From positions 248,001 to 312,000 of the forward strand of contig NZ_RPDJ01000001.1 of assembly GCF_004023625.1 (NCBI RefSeq): 64,000 nucleotides of DNA, read 5' to 3'. Origin of the DNA: Streptomyces cavernae (GTDB lineage: Bacteria > Actinomycetota > Actinomycetes > Streptomycetales > Streptomycetaceae). Shown here one piece after another: positions 41,302-50,415 of the stretch; the stretch's first letter is position 1; each line of letters opens with the position of its first letter. The notes under the pieces are model-generated. The model searched no databases and was not told where the DNA came from. It saw only the letters and a program-made list of their open reading frames with translations. The position numbers and the translations under genes were made by a program.

Positions 41302-43398
41302 ATGCCCGAACACCCCTTCCCCACGGCCCCCGAGGAAGACCGCACCCTCAGCCCGCACACCGGATACACCCGCGCCCACTGGGAAGCCACCGCCGACCGG
41401 TTGCTCACCGCCGCCCTCCGCTATGCCACCCCCGGCCAGGCCCTGATCGACCTGCCCGGCCCGCCCTCCAAGTCCGGGGTGAGCTCCGACGGCCTGGAAG
41501 GGTTCGCCCGTACCTTCCTGCTGGCCGCGTTCCGCACCGCCGGAGCTTCCGGCAAGGACCCGCACGGCTTCCTGGAGCGCTACACCGCCGGCCTCGCCCG
41601 CGGCACCCGCACCCCCGGCCGCGACGACACCGAGTCCTGGCCGGAGATCGGACACCACGGCATCCAGGGCCAGCCCATGGTGGAGTCCGCCTCCGTGGCA
41701 CTGGCCCTGCGACTGACCGCGCCCTGGACGTGGGACACGCTCCCGGCGGCGGACCAGGACCGAGTCGAGCAGTGGCTGCGCGGCGCGCTGCGGCACACCC
41801 CCGCCCCCAACAACTGGTACCTCTTCCCGCTGACCGTCGCCGGTTTCCTGGAGTCCGCCGGGCGAGGCGACACCGAGACACGTCAAGCGATCGAGCGCGG
41901 ACTCGACCTGCTGGACGGCTGGTATCAGGGCCAGGGCTGGTACTCCGACGGCGACGGCCGGTCCTTCGACCACTACAACGGCTGGGCCCTCCACTTCTAC
42001 CCACTGCTCCACGCACACCTCGCCGGGGACCGCGCACTGCTCGACCGACTCGGCCCGCGGCTGAGGGAGTTCCTGGACGGCTTCGCCCTCCTCTTCGACG
42101 CGAACGGTGCCCCCATCCACCACGGGCGCTCACTGACCTACCGCTTCGCCGCCGTCACCGCGGTTGCCCTGGGAGCACTCACCGGGACGACACCACTCGC
42201 CCCCGGTGTCACCCGCCGCATCCTCAGTGGAGCACTGCGCCACTTCCTCGACCGCGGCGCACTGACCGAGGACGGCGTCCTCAGCCTCGGCTGGTACGGG
42301 CCGCACGCCGCGACGCTCCAGCGCTACTCCGGACCCGGCTCCCCGTACTGGGCCTCCAAGGGTTTCCTCGCCCTGCTGCTGCCACCCGAGGACCCGGTGT
42401 GGACGGCCACCGAGGAGAGCGCGCCCGCCGAGGGCCCCGACCGTGCTCTCGCGCTCCCCGCCCCCGGACTGCTCATCCAGACCACGGGACGGGACGGCCT
42501 GACCCGCCTGCACAACCACGGCAGCTACAAACTCGACTCCCGCGCGCCGGAGGAGGCCCCCGGCGACCCCCTCTACGCCCGCCTCGCCTACTCCACCCGC
42601 ACCGGCCCGACCAGCGCCGTCAACGCCCCCGACAACCACATCTCCATCCAGGCGCGCGGCACCCGCAGCGCCCGCATCCGGATCCACCCCCTCGCCGCCG
42701 GCCCCGACTGGCTCGCCTCCTGGCACCGCCCGGTCTTCCCCGACGGCGGCCCGGTCCTGCCCTCCACCCGGATCGAGAGCCTCACCTTGGTGCGCGGCAG
42801 ACTCGAACTCCGTGTGCACCGCACGGTCCGGGTACCGGCAGGCACCCCGATCCACCACACCGGCTGGGCCGTCGCCCTCCCACCGGAGTCCGCCGCCCAC
42901 GCCGAACAGTCCGCGGAAGCCGAACAGGCCGCTCAAGCCCAACAGACCGCCCAAGCCCAACAGACCGGCGAAGCCGACCAGGCCGCTCAAGCCGAACAGA
43001 CCCCCGCAGACGGACAGACCCCCGCAGCCGAACAGCCCCCCGCACCCGGACAGACCCAGGAGACACGGATCGCCGGCCCCGCCGTCACCAGCCAGCTCCT
43101 CGGCCTCTACGGCTGGCAGACCCACCGAACCGTCCGCGCCCCGCAGGGCACGGCGTACGGCCCCTGGGCGCTCGTGCCCGAACTCACCGGAACGGTGGGC
43201 GAGTCGGAGGCCGGCACGGTGTTCGCCGCGCTCGCCTCGCTCACCGGCGAACCCGACCCGGCCCCCCTCACCGGACTGGCCACAGCGGAGGTCAACGCCC
43301 GCACCCTCACGGTGCACTGGGCGGACGGAGACCGAACGGTCGTCGAGTTCGGCACCGAGGCAGGCATGGGCCCGACGGTGTCCGGGGCCGGTGGGTGA
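41302..43398 (+). CDS. DUF2264 domain protein, probable glycan-processing enzyme
   Basis: 698 residues. The N-terminal two thirds match the DUF2264 (alpha/alpha-barrel-like) family: SKSGVSSDGLEGFARTFLLA, PNNWYLFPLTVAG, GQGWYSDGDGRSFDHYNGWA and HHGRSLTYRFA. There is no signal peptide, so it acts in the cytoplasm. Members sit in polysaccharide-utilisation operons near unsaturated-glucuronyl-hydrolase-like folds, but the reaction is not established to my knowledge. Residues 534-587 are a Gln/Ala/Glu hexapeptide array inside the C-terminal beta domain. Confidence 0.85.
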   Translation: MPEHPFPTAPEEDRTLSPHTGYTRAHWEATADRLLTAALRYATPGQALIDLPGPPSKSGVSSDGLEGFARTFLLAAFRTAGASGKDPHGFLERYTAGLARGTRTPGRDDTESWPEIGHHGIQGQPMVESASVALALRLTAPWTWDTLPAADQDRVEQWLRGALRHTPAPNNWYLFPLTVAGFLESAGRGDTETRQAIERGLDLLDGWYQGQGWYSDGDGRSFDHYNGWALHFYPLLHAHLAGDRALLDRLGPRLREFLDGFALLFDANGAPIHHGRSLTYRFAAVTAVALGALTGTTPLAPGVTRRILSGALRHFLDRGALTEDGVLSLGWYGPHAATLQRYSGPGSPYWASKGFLALLLPPEDPVWTATEESAPAEGPDRALALPAPGLLIQTTGRDGLTRLHNHGSYKLDSRAPEEAPGDPLYARLAYSTRTGPTSAVNAPDNHISIQARGTRSARIRIHPLAAGPDWLASWHRPVFPDGGPVLPSTRIESLTLVRGRLELRVHRTVRVPAGTPIHHTGWAVALPPESAAHAEQSAEAEQAAQAQQTAQAQQTGEADQAAQAEQTPADGQTPAAEQPPAPGQTQETRIAGPAVTSQLLGLYGWQTHRTVRAPQGTAYGPWALVPELTGTVGESEAGTVFAALASLTGEPDPAPLTGLATAEVNARTLTVHWADGDRTVVEFGTEAGMGPTVSGAGG
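42901..43062 (+). repeat. In-frame 9 x 18-bp minisatellite in the DUF2264 gene
   Basis: Nine exact-length 18-bp units encode hexapeptides of the type AEQAAQ, AQQTAQ, AEQTPA. The array is inserted between beta strands of the C-terminal domain and should form a flexible or helical arm. Confidence 0.85.
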
Positions 43399-43427
43399 GA
43401 CGGTGCGGCGGATGTCACACTGGCCCC

Positions 43428-44411
43428 ATGGACGAGCGTAATTTCGGCAGGTCCGGTCAGCGGGCCTCGGTCATCGGTCTGGGCACATGGCAGCTCGGCG
43501 CGGACTGGGGCGATGTGAGCGACAAGGACGCCCACGCGGTGCTGGAGGCCGCCGCCGAGTCGGGGGTCACCTTCTTCGACACGGCCGACGTGTACGGCGA
43601 CGGACGCAGCGAGCAGACGATCGCGTCGTTCCTCCACGGCCGCCCGGACCTGCATGTGCTGGTCGCCACCAAGATGGGCCGGCGCGTCGAGCAGATCCCG
43701 CAGAACTACGTGCTCGACAACTTCCGTGAGTGGAACGACCGCTCCCGGCGCAACCTCGGCGTCGACCGCCTGGACCTGGTGCAACTGCATTGCCCGCCCA
43801 CGCCCGTCTATTCGTCCGACGAGGTCTTCGACGCACTCGACTCCATGGTGGAGGAGGAGCGGATCGCCGCGTACGGCGTGAGCGTCGAGCGTTGTGACGA
43901 GGCGCTGACCGCGATCGCCCGGCCGAACGTGGCAAGCGTCCAGATCATCCTCAACCCGTTCCGTATGAAGCCGCTGCTTGAGGTGCTCCCCGCGGCGAAG
44001 GAGGCGGGCGTCGGCATCATCGCCCGTGTCCCCCTGGCCTCCGGCCTGCTCTCCGGTAAGTACACCAAGGACACGGTGTTCCCCGAGAACGACCACCGCA
44101 CCTACAACCGCCACGGCGAGGCCTTCGACCAGGGGGAGACCTTCTCCGGTGTCGACTACGCCACGGGCGTTGAGGCCGCGGCCGAGTTCTCCGCCCTCGC
44201 CCCCGAGGGCTACACCCCGGCCCAGCTGGCACTGCGCTGGATCGCCGACCAGCCCGGAGTGACCGCGGTGATCCCGGGCGCCCGCTCGCCCGAACAGGCC
44301 CGTGCCAACGCGACGTCGGTGAAGCTGCCGGAACTCCCCACCGAGACCGTGGACGCCATCCGGGAGCTGTACGACCGCCGGATCAAGGAGCAGGTCGAAT
44401 CCCGCTGGTAG
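43428..44411 (+). CDS. Aldo/keto reductase
   Basis: 327 residues. The AKR catalytic set is visible: DTADVYG (Asp/Tyr near 47 and 52), TKMG (Lys near 78) and VQLHCPP (His near 116). The C-terminal VIPGARSPEQARANA is the NADPH-binding region. It is the last gene of the sugar operon and is followed by a strong hairpin. It probably reduces a sugar aldehyde or ketone. Confidence 0.9.
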   Translation: MDERNFGRSGQRASVIGLGTWQLGADWGDVSDKDAHAVLEAAAESGVTFFDTADVYGDGRSEQTIASFLHGRPDLHVLVATKMGRRVEQIPQNYVLDNFREWNDRSRRNLGVDRLDLVQLHCPPTPVYSSDEVFDALDSMVEEERIAAYGVSVERCDEALTAIARPNVASVQIILNPFRMKPLLEVLPAAKEAGVGIIARVPLASGLLSGKYTKDTVFPENDHRTYNRHGEAFDQGETFSGVDYATGVEAAAEFSALAPEGYTPAQLALRWIADQPGVTAVIPGARSPEQARANATSVKLPELPTETVDAIRELYDRRIKEQVESRW

Positions 44412-44473
44412 CCGCCCCTGGCCGACGAGGGACCCGCCCGGGCAGTCGCGCGGCGGGATCGCCGCGCTAACAG

Positions 44474-44511
44474 CGGCCGTACGGGTGCCGGGCCGGGCAC
44501 CCGTACGGCCG
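44474..44511 (+). terminator. Terminator hairpin of the sugar operon
   Basis: Perfect 16-bp stem (arm CGGCCGTACGGGTGCC) with 6-base loop GGGCCG, 62 bp after the aldo/keto reductase stop. The symmetric stem could also serve the convergent gene ending at 44772. Confidence 0.8.
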
Positions 44512-44625
44512 CCGGTCAGCGGACCACAGGTAGGTGGAGCGGACTACCGGTAGGTGATGTCGGAGGTCGCGTTCAATGGCATCGACGCAGGACATTGGGG
44601 CATTCCGAGTGCGCGATGCGGTGCA

Positions 44626-44663
44626 GTTCACTCTTCTGAACGGAAGGTAGGGTGCAAGCGCTT
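44626..44663. promoter_or_regulatory. Orphan LacI-type operator-like palindrome
   Basis: TGCAAGCGCTTTC, with core palindrome AAGCGCTT at 44656-44663, resembles LacI/CcpA-family sites. GTTCA/TGAAC (44626-44630, 44637-44641) lies just upstream. No gene starts downstream: the neighbours are convergent stops at 44411 and 44772. The remainder of this 360-bp spacer shows nothing. Confidence 0.35.
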
Positions 44664-44771
44664 TCTGGTCAACGCCTCCTGCGGAACCTTTTCCGGTGGC
44701 CCGCCGATCTCCGGCCACATGCCGGCGGGGTTCGCGGGCTGACGTGCTGAGGAGTCAGGCGTGCTGACGAC

Positions 44772-45476
44772 TCACTGGCTCACATGCTGACGGGCGCCTT
44801 GGATATGGAAGTTGAAGTCGGTGTGGCCGAGGGCGCCGAGCAGACGCAGCCAGATCGGCAGCAGCATCTCGGCGCCCCGGGCGGTCTCGATCCCACCGAG
44901 GTCGATGACGCTGCTCGGGGGCCAACCGAAGGAGACCAGCAGTTTGGTGACCTGCGCCTTGGCGTCCGTGTCGTCGCCGGAGACGAAGACGTGGTGCTCT
45001 CCAGCGACGCGGCCGGGCTCGACCATGACACGGCAGTTCATGGTGTTGAGGGTCTTGACGACGCGTGCCCCGGGGAAGGCACGCTGCACCTGTTCGGCGA
45101 GGCTGTCGGTGTTCACGGGGTTCAGCGAGGGCGGCATCCCCCTGGAGAAGTCGAGCGGATTGGCGACGTCGATGAGCACCTTGCCCGCCAGGTTCGCGCT
45201 TCCCGCGGCGTTCAGTACGGAGAGTGTGGCGTCGCCCGCGGTGGTGTTGACGACCGTCTCACCGGAGGCGGCGGCCTCGGCGAAGGGCTTCAGGGACACG
45301 GAAGGATGGGCGGCGTGCCAGTCGGCGAACGGCTCCGTGCCCATGGCGTCCGGCTCCGTGCGGGCGAGCGTCGCGGCGGGGTTGCGGGTTCCGATGGTGA
45401 CCTGGTGGCCCAGGGAGGCGAGCTTGGCGGCGATGGTCCGACCGACGACGCCGGTGCCGAGGACGGCGTAACGCAT
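44772..45476 (-). CDS. NADPH-dependent F420 reductase-like protein
   Basis: 234 residues from the ATG at 45476. The Rossmann motif GTGVVGRTIAAKLASLGHQV and the TIGTRNP segment are typical of the NpdG-like/F420-dependent NADP oxidoreductase family. Similar proteins without F420 specificity also occur in this family. It stands alone between a sugar operon and a small-protein gene. Confidence 0.85.
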   Translation of the reverse strand: MRYAVLGTGVVGRTIAAKLASLGHQVTIGTRNPAATLARTEPDAMGTEPFADWHAAHPSVSLKPFAEAAASGETVVNTTAGDATLSVLNAAGSANLAGKVLIDVANPLDFSRGMPPSLNPVNTDSLAEQVQRAFPGARVVKTLNTMNCRVMVEPGRVAGEHHVFVSGDDTDAKAQVTKLLVSFGWPPSSVIDLGGIETARGAEMLLPIWLRLLGALGHTDFNFHIQGARQHVSQ

Positions 45477-45673
45477 GAGGATGGATCCTTTCCGGAAGGG
45501 GGCCCGGCACGACAGGGGATGCACCAGATTATGCCGGTCCGCCACGCACGTCCGCCCCTGAATTATGGGGGAGTGCGCCGGGGAAGGGGCGGCGGTGGCG
45601 CTCCTTTGTCCGGGCCCGGACCCAGCCCGGACCCGGGCGACTTCGGCGGCTCTGGTTCGGCGACCTCGGGCGT

Positions 45674-45698
45674 CCAGGGGGTCGGGCCGACCCCCTGG
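45674..45698 (-). terminator. Hairpin downstream of the 49-aa gene
   Basis: Perfect 12-bp inverted repeat (arm CCAGGGGGTCGG) separated by one base, starting 9 bp after the stop of the small gene at 45707. The remaining spacer to 45476 is GC-rich without a gene. Confidence 0.7.
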
Positions 45699-45706
45699 GC
45701 CTCCGG

Positions 45707-45856
45707 TCAGCGGCTGCCCGACCGAAGCTTGCGCAGGAACCGCTGCGCCTGCGCGCGCCGCCGGGGATCCGCCGCGGCCCGCCGCGCCTCGGCCACGGCC
45801 CGCCGCCCCTGCGGACTCCTGGCGAACTGCTTGATCCGTTCGACGATGCCTGCCAT
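45707..45856 (-). CDS. Small basic helical protein (49 aa)
   Basis: Starts MAGIVERIKQFARSPQGRR at ATG 45856, behind the strong ribosome-binding site GGGAGGA. It continues as an Arg/Ala-rich amphipathic helix (AEARRAAADPRRRAQ) and ends KLRSGSR. Third-position GC is high. I recall similar short hypothetical proteins in Streptomyces. No known function; a nucleic-acid or membrane-surface role would fit its charge. Confidence 0.75.
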   Translation of the reverse strand: MAGIVERIKQFARSPQGRRAVAEARRAAADPRRRAQAQRFLRKLRSGSR

Positions 45857-45989
45857 GTCGTTCCTCCCGGAGAGCCCAATGTGCAGATCGATGTGTGGAT
45901 GGACGTGTGGATGGATGCGTGGACGAATGGATCGCCCGTACCCCGCTTACCCTCCTCCGGCCCCGGTCAGGCAGGCGTAAGCCCACCGG

Positions 45990-46943
45990 TCAGGACGCCA
46001 GGGCCGTCAAGGTGCGCTCGCCCCCGGAATCGCCGGCCGTCGCCGGGACGAGCGCCACCTCGTCAAGCCCGGCCGCCGCGTAGGCCTCCATGCGCCCGCG
46101 TACATCGGTGACGTCACCGATGAGACCGACCCTGGTCGCGGCTTCCGCGGGCAGCGCGGCGAGCAGGCTTTTCGGGTCGGCACCCGAACGGGCCAGCTCC
46201 ACGGCCGCACCGAATCCGGACGCCACGAACATCTCCCGGTAGCCGGGGACCGTCAGATATCCGACGAGACCGCTCCGGATCTGGACCAGCGACTCCGGCG
46301 CCGGGTCCACCGCCACGGGCAGCCAGGCGGCCAGTCGCGGTGGTGTGCGGCCCTGCCGTGCCGCGGCCGTGTCCAGCTTGGCGCGCAGGTCGCGGACCTG
46401 CTCGGGGGAGACCGAGTCGAGCACCATACGGTCGGCGTGCGCCGCCGCGGTGGCGATCGCCCGGTCATCGAAGGCCGCCACCGTGAGCTCGCCACCGGGT
46501 GGCGCCAGTTGCCGGCGGAAACCGCTGCCGGGTACCACCTCCTGTCCCGGCTCGCCCTTCATGAGCTGTCGTACGGCCCCGGCGCTCTCCTCCAGGACGC
46601 GGGCGACCCCCGCACGCGACCGGCCGTGCACTCCTTCGACGACCCGGACGCTGGACGCGCCGAGGGCCACACCGACCGGGCGGCCGGTGAGTTCGGCGAC
46701 CGACGCCGCGCCTCGTACGGTCGACAGCGGGTCACGGACGGAGACCGCGACCGGTCCGGCGGTGAGCGCGATGTGCTCCGTGGCGGGACCGATCGCCGTG
46801 GCGAGCACGAAGGCGTCCCAGGTGGGCCCCTCACCCACCCACACCTCGCGGTATCCGAGGCGATCCGCCACCGTCGCCACCCGCAGGGGTTCCTCGGTCG
46901 GACTGTCGTCTTCTCGGGCTGCGGCAACCACGCTGATGTCCAT
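45990..46943 (-). CDS. LLM-class flavin-dependent oxidoreductase
   Basis: 317 residues from the ATG at 46943 (a GTG three codons upstream is possible). The luciferase-like monooxygenase fold is indicated by VADRLGYREVWVGEG, PATEHIALTAGPVAVSVRDP and the C-terminal region with GDVTDVRGRM. Such enzymes use FMN or coenzyme F420. It is monocistronic, and the substrate is unknown. Confidence 0.85.
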   Translation of the reverse strand: MDISVVAAAREDDSPTEEPLRVATVADRLGYREVWVGEGPTWDAFVLATAIGPATEHIALTAGPVAVSVRDPLSTVRGAASVAELTGRPVGVALGASSVRVVEGVHGRSRAGVARVLEESAGAVRQLMKGEPGQEVVPGSGFRRQLAPPGGELTVAAFDDRAIATAAAHADRMVLDSVSPEQVRDLRAKLDTAAARQGRTPPRLAAWLPVAVDPAPESLVQIRSGLVGYLTVPGYREMFVASGFGAAVELARSGADPKSLLAALPAEAATRVGLIGDVTDVRGRMEAYAAAGLDEVALVPATAGDSGGERTLTALAS

Positions 46944-47117
46944 GGCGCCCACGGTAGTTGCGGGGTGAGCCGCGGCCTTCGCCGGGCCGGTGCGCTCACG
47001 CGCGCCGGGCCTGCCACCGCCTGGACAGCAGGCCCGCCGCCTCGGCGGCCTGAGCCCTACGGGTGATGTGCGGCGTCGACCCGCAGGAAATGAGCCGTCC
47101 GTTATGAACTATTTGGC

Positions 47118-48509
47118 ATGCTTCGCGAAGATGTCGCGGGATGCCCAGTCCCGTCCGCCGACCCCGGAAGCGAGGCGTGGAGCGTGCAGGCAAGGCCCGA
47201 CTGCCCACCGGTCGCCGGAGTACGGCCGGTCGTGCGTACGGCGCGTCCGGCGCGCGCCCGGCGGCTGCGGGTGCTTGCCGTGCTGCCGCTGCTGGCGTCG
47301 GTGCTCGCCGCCTGCGGAGGCGACGAGGAAACCGGTACGACCACCCTGAACTGGTACAACTTCCCCGACGACTCAGGGGCGTTGCAGGAGGCGGCCGACA
47401 AGTGCAGCCGTGACTCGGGCGGCCGCTACCGCATCAACTACAACAAGCTTCCGCGCACCGCCGACGGCCAGCGCCAGCAGATGGTCCGCAGGCTCGCCGC
47501 CGAGGACTCCTCGCTCGACATCCTGGGACTCGACGTCACCTGGGCCGCCGAGTTCGCCGAGGCCCGCTGGATCAGGGAGTGGACCGGCGAGGCCAAGCGC
47601 CGGGCCACCGCGGACACCCTGCGCGTACCGCTGCAGACCGCCACCTGGAAGGGGCGGCTCTACGCGGTCCCGTACAACACCAACACCCAGCTGCTCTGGT
47701 ACCGCGAGGACCTCGTCCCCAAGCCGCCGGTCACCTGGGCCGAGATGATCGACCAGGCCAGTGAACTGGCCCGGCAGGGCAAACCGCACTTCGTGGAGAT
47801 CCAGGGCGCCCAGTACGAGGGCCTCACCGTCTGGTTCAACACGCTGGTCAACAGTGCCGGCGGGTCGATCCTCAATCCGCGCGCGACCGAGGCCACCCTC
47901 GGCCCGCCGGCCGTACGGGCCGCCGCGGTGATGCGCGACCTGGCGAACTCCCCGGCCGCGGACCCCTCGCTCTCCAACCAGATGGAGGACCAGAACCGCC
48001 TCGCCATGGAAGCGGGAACGGCGGCCTTCGAGCTCAACTACCCGTTCGTCTATCCCTCGATGAAGACGAACAACCCCGAGCTGTTCAAGCAGTTCCGCTG
48101 GGCCGCCTACCCGAGGGTCGACGCCGACCGTCCGTCGCGGCCCACCATCGGCGGCATCGACCTCGCGGTGAGCGCCTACTCGCGCCACCCGCAGCTCGCG
48201 TTCGAGGCGGCCCTGTGCCTGCGCAACCGGGAGAACCAGCTCACCGCCGCCCTCACCGGCGGTCTGCCGCCCACCCTGCGCAGCCTGTACGACGAGCCGG
48301 AGCTCATCAAGGACTACCCGTTCGCCAAGGAGGTGCTGGCGGCCCTGGAATCCGCGAGCGTCCGGCCGCAGACCCCCGCCTACCAGAACGTCTCGATCGC
48401 CATCTCCCACACCTTGTCCCCGCCGTCCGGGATCAAGCCGGAGAGTTCGGTCGACACCATCCGCGAACAGATCGACAGGGCCCTGCGGTCCGAGGGTGTG
48501 ATCCCGTGA
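47118..48509 (+). CDS. lpqY: LpqY-like trehalose-binding lipoprotein
   Basis: Up to 463 residues. The lipobox is LAAC after ARRLRVLAVLPLLASV. The segments LDVTWAAEFAEARW, NTQLLWYREDLV, EGLTVWFNTLVNSAGGS and GGLPPTLRSLY align by eye with mycobacterial LpqY, the trehalose-recycling binding protein. The start is uncertain: ATG 47118 leaves 38 residues before the signal peptide, and GTGs at 47184 or 47232 would give a normal one. It heads a four-gene operon with permeases and an ATPase. Confidence 0.87.
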   Translation: MLREDVAGCPVPSADPGSEAWSVQARPDCPPVAGVRPVVRTARPARARRLRVLAVLPLLASVLAACGGDEETGTTTLNWYNFPDDSGALQEAADKCSRDSGGRYRINYNKLPRTADGQRQQMVRRLAAEDSSLDILGLDVTWAAEFAEARWIREWTGEAKRRATADTLRVPLQTATWKGRLYAVPYNTNTQLLWYREDLVPKPPVTWAEMIDQASELARQGKPHFVEIQGAQYEGLTVWFNTLVNSAGGSILNPRATEATLGPPAVRAAAVMRDLANSPAADPSLSNQMEDQNRLAMEAGTAAFELNYPFVYPSMKTNNPELFKQFRWAAYPRVDADRPSRPTIGGIDLAVSAYSRHPQLAFEAALCLRNRENQLTAALTGGLPPTLRSLYDEPELIKDYPFAKEVLAALESASVRPQTPAYQNVSIAISHTLSPPSGIKPESSVDTIREQIDRALRSEGVIP

Positions 48510-48579
48510 GCCACCGCCTTCCCCACCCTCCCGCCGACGGGCGACCCCGCGCCCTGACCCACTCCCCGGAGGGCCTCAC

Positions 48580-49536
48580 ATGAGCATGCAGGCCGAGCCG
48601 GCCGGCGCCCCCGCGCCCCCGCCGGACACCGGACAGACCGCGGAGCAGCGGGCCGCGCTCTCGGCGGGCGCCAGGCAGGAACGGCGTCTGGGCTGGCTGC
48701 TGTGCGCACCCGCCGTCGTCGTGATGCTCGCCGTGACCGCCTACCCCGTCGGCTACGCCATCTACCTCTCGCTGCAGCGCTACGACCTGCGGTTCCCGGC
48801 CCAGGCCGAGTTCGTCGGACTGACCAACTACGGGGCCGTGCTGACCTCGCCGTTCTGGTGGCAGGCGTTCTGGGTGACGTTGTTCGTCACCGCCGTCTCC
48901 GTCGCCATCGAACTCGTCCTCGGCATGGCGATCGCCCTGGTGATGCACCGCACGATCTTCGGGCGCGGCACGGTACGGACCTCGGTCCTCATCCCGTACG
49001 GCATCGTCACCGTCGTCGCCGCGACCTCCTGGCAGTTCGCCTGGACGCCGGACACGGGCTATTTGGCCGAACTGCTGCCCGCGGGGGAGGCGCCCCTCAC
49101 CGAGCAGTGGCCCGCCCTGTGGCTGATCATCCTGGCGGAGGTGTGGAAGACGACGCCGTTCATGTCGCTGCTGCTGCTCGCCGGCCTCGCCCTCGTCCCC
49201 GAGGAGACCCTGCGGGCCGCGATGGTGGACGGCGCCACCGCCTGGCAGCGCTTCACCAAGGTCACGCTGCCGCTGATGAAACCCGCGATCCTGGTCGCAC
49301 TGCTGTTCCGCACCCTGGACGCGTTCCGGATCTTCGACAACATCTACATCCTGACCGCGGGCGCCCATGACACCGGATCGGTGTCGATCCTCGGTTACGA
49401 CAACCTGTTCACAGCGCTGAACCTGGGCATCGGATCGGCGATCTCGGTGATGATCTTCATCTGTGTCGCGCTCATCGCCTTCGCCTTCATCAAGCTGTTC
49501 GGCGCGGCGGCACCCGGTGCGGAGGTGAAACGCTGA
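48580..49536 (+). CDS. sugA: Trehalose-type ABC permease (SugA-like)
   Basis: 318 residues with about six membrane helices. The ATPase-contact loop is [20 protein letters not shown]. The position directly after the LpqY-like gene and the MalF-like topology match SugA. Its stop overlaps the next start (TGATG). Confidence 0.87.
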   Translation: MSMQAEPAGAPAPPPDTGQTAEQRAALSAGARQERRLGWLLCAPAVVVMLAVTAYPVGYAIYLSLQRYDLRFPAQAEFVGLTNYGAVLTSPFWWQAFWVTLFVTAVSVAIELVLGMAIALVMHRTIFGRGTVRTSVLIPYGIVTVVAATSWQFAWTPDTGYLAELLPAGEAPLTEQWPALWLIILAEVWKTTPFMSLLLLAGLALVPEETLRAAMVDGATAWQRFTKVTLPLMKPAILVALLFRTLDAFRIFDNIYILTAGAHDTGSVSILGYDNLFTALNLGIGSAISVMIFICVALIAFAFIKLFGAAAPGAEVKR

Positions 49537-50369
49537 TGGCCGCGGTGGGAAGGACACATGCCACCCGATGGGCGATCATCAACATCGTGGTGGTGCTCTA
49601 CGCGCTGTTCCCGGTCTGGTGGATCGCCGCCCTGTCGTTCAAGACCCCCGCCACCCTCACGGACGGCAACTTCATCCCGCGGGAATGGACCTGGGAGAAC
49701 TACCGCGGCATCTTCGACACCTCCGAGTTCACCCGGGCGCTGATCAACTCCATCGGCATCGCCCTGATCTCCACCGCCATCGCGGTCGTCCTGGGCACCA
49801 TGGCCGCCTACGCCGTCGCCCGCCTGCGCTTCCCCGGCAAGCGCGCCCTCATCGGTGTGTCGCTGCTGATCGCGATGTTCCCGCCGATCTCGCTGGTGTC
49901 ACCGCTGTTCAACATCGAGCGCGTGATCGGGATCTTCGACACCTGGCCGGGGCTGATCATCCCGTACATGACGTTCTCCCTGCCGCTCGCGATCTACACG
50001 CTGTCGGCGTTCTTCCGGGAGATCCCCTGGGATCTGGAGAAGGCCGCGAAGGTGGACGGGGCGACGCCCGCGCAGGCCTTCAGACTGGTGATCGCGCCCC
50101 TGGCCGCACCGGGCGTCTTCACCACGGCCATCCTCGTTTTCATCTTCTGCTGGAACGACTTCCTGTTCGCGATCTCGCTGACCTCGACCGAGGCCGCGCG
50201 CACCGTGCCCGCGGCGATCGCGTTCTTCACCGGAAGCTCCCAGTTCCAGCAGCCCACCGGCTCGATTGCCGCGGCCGCCGTGGTGATCACCATCCCGATC
50301 ATCATCTTCGTCCTGCTCTTCCAGCGGCGGATCGTCGCAGGTCTGACGGCCGGCGCCGTCAAGGGCTGA
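49536..50369 (+). CDS. sugB: Trehalose-type ABC permease (SugB-like)
   Basis: 277 residues, MalG-like, six helices. The EAA loop is [20 protein letters not shown], and [18 protein letters not shown] is the typical preceding helix. It completes the membrane channel with the SugA-like protein. Confidence 0.87.
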   Translation: MAAVGRTHATRWAIINIVVVLYALFPVWWIAALSFKTPATLTDGNFIPREWTWENYRGIFDTSEFTRALINSIGIALISTAIAVVLGTMAAYAVARLRFPGKRALIGVSLLIAMFPPISLVSPLFNIERVIGIFDTWPGLIIPYMTFSLPLAIYTLSAFFREIPWDLEKAAKVDGATPAQAFRLVIAPLAAPGVFTTAILVFIFCWNDFLFAISLTSTEAARTVPAAIAFFTGSSQFQQPTGSIAAAAVVITIPIIIFVLLFQRRIVAGLTAGAVKG

Positions 50370-50415
50370 GAGCGCCGGAACGGGGAAGGCACAAGGAAGG
50401 CAAGGAGGCACCACC

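Noticed and set aside
46953..47117. Hairpins such as GGGCCTGC/GCAGGCCC upstream of the LpqY-like gene as a riboswitch
   Set aside because: Only simple stems are visible, without a conserved core of any riboswitch class I know.
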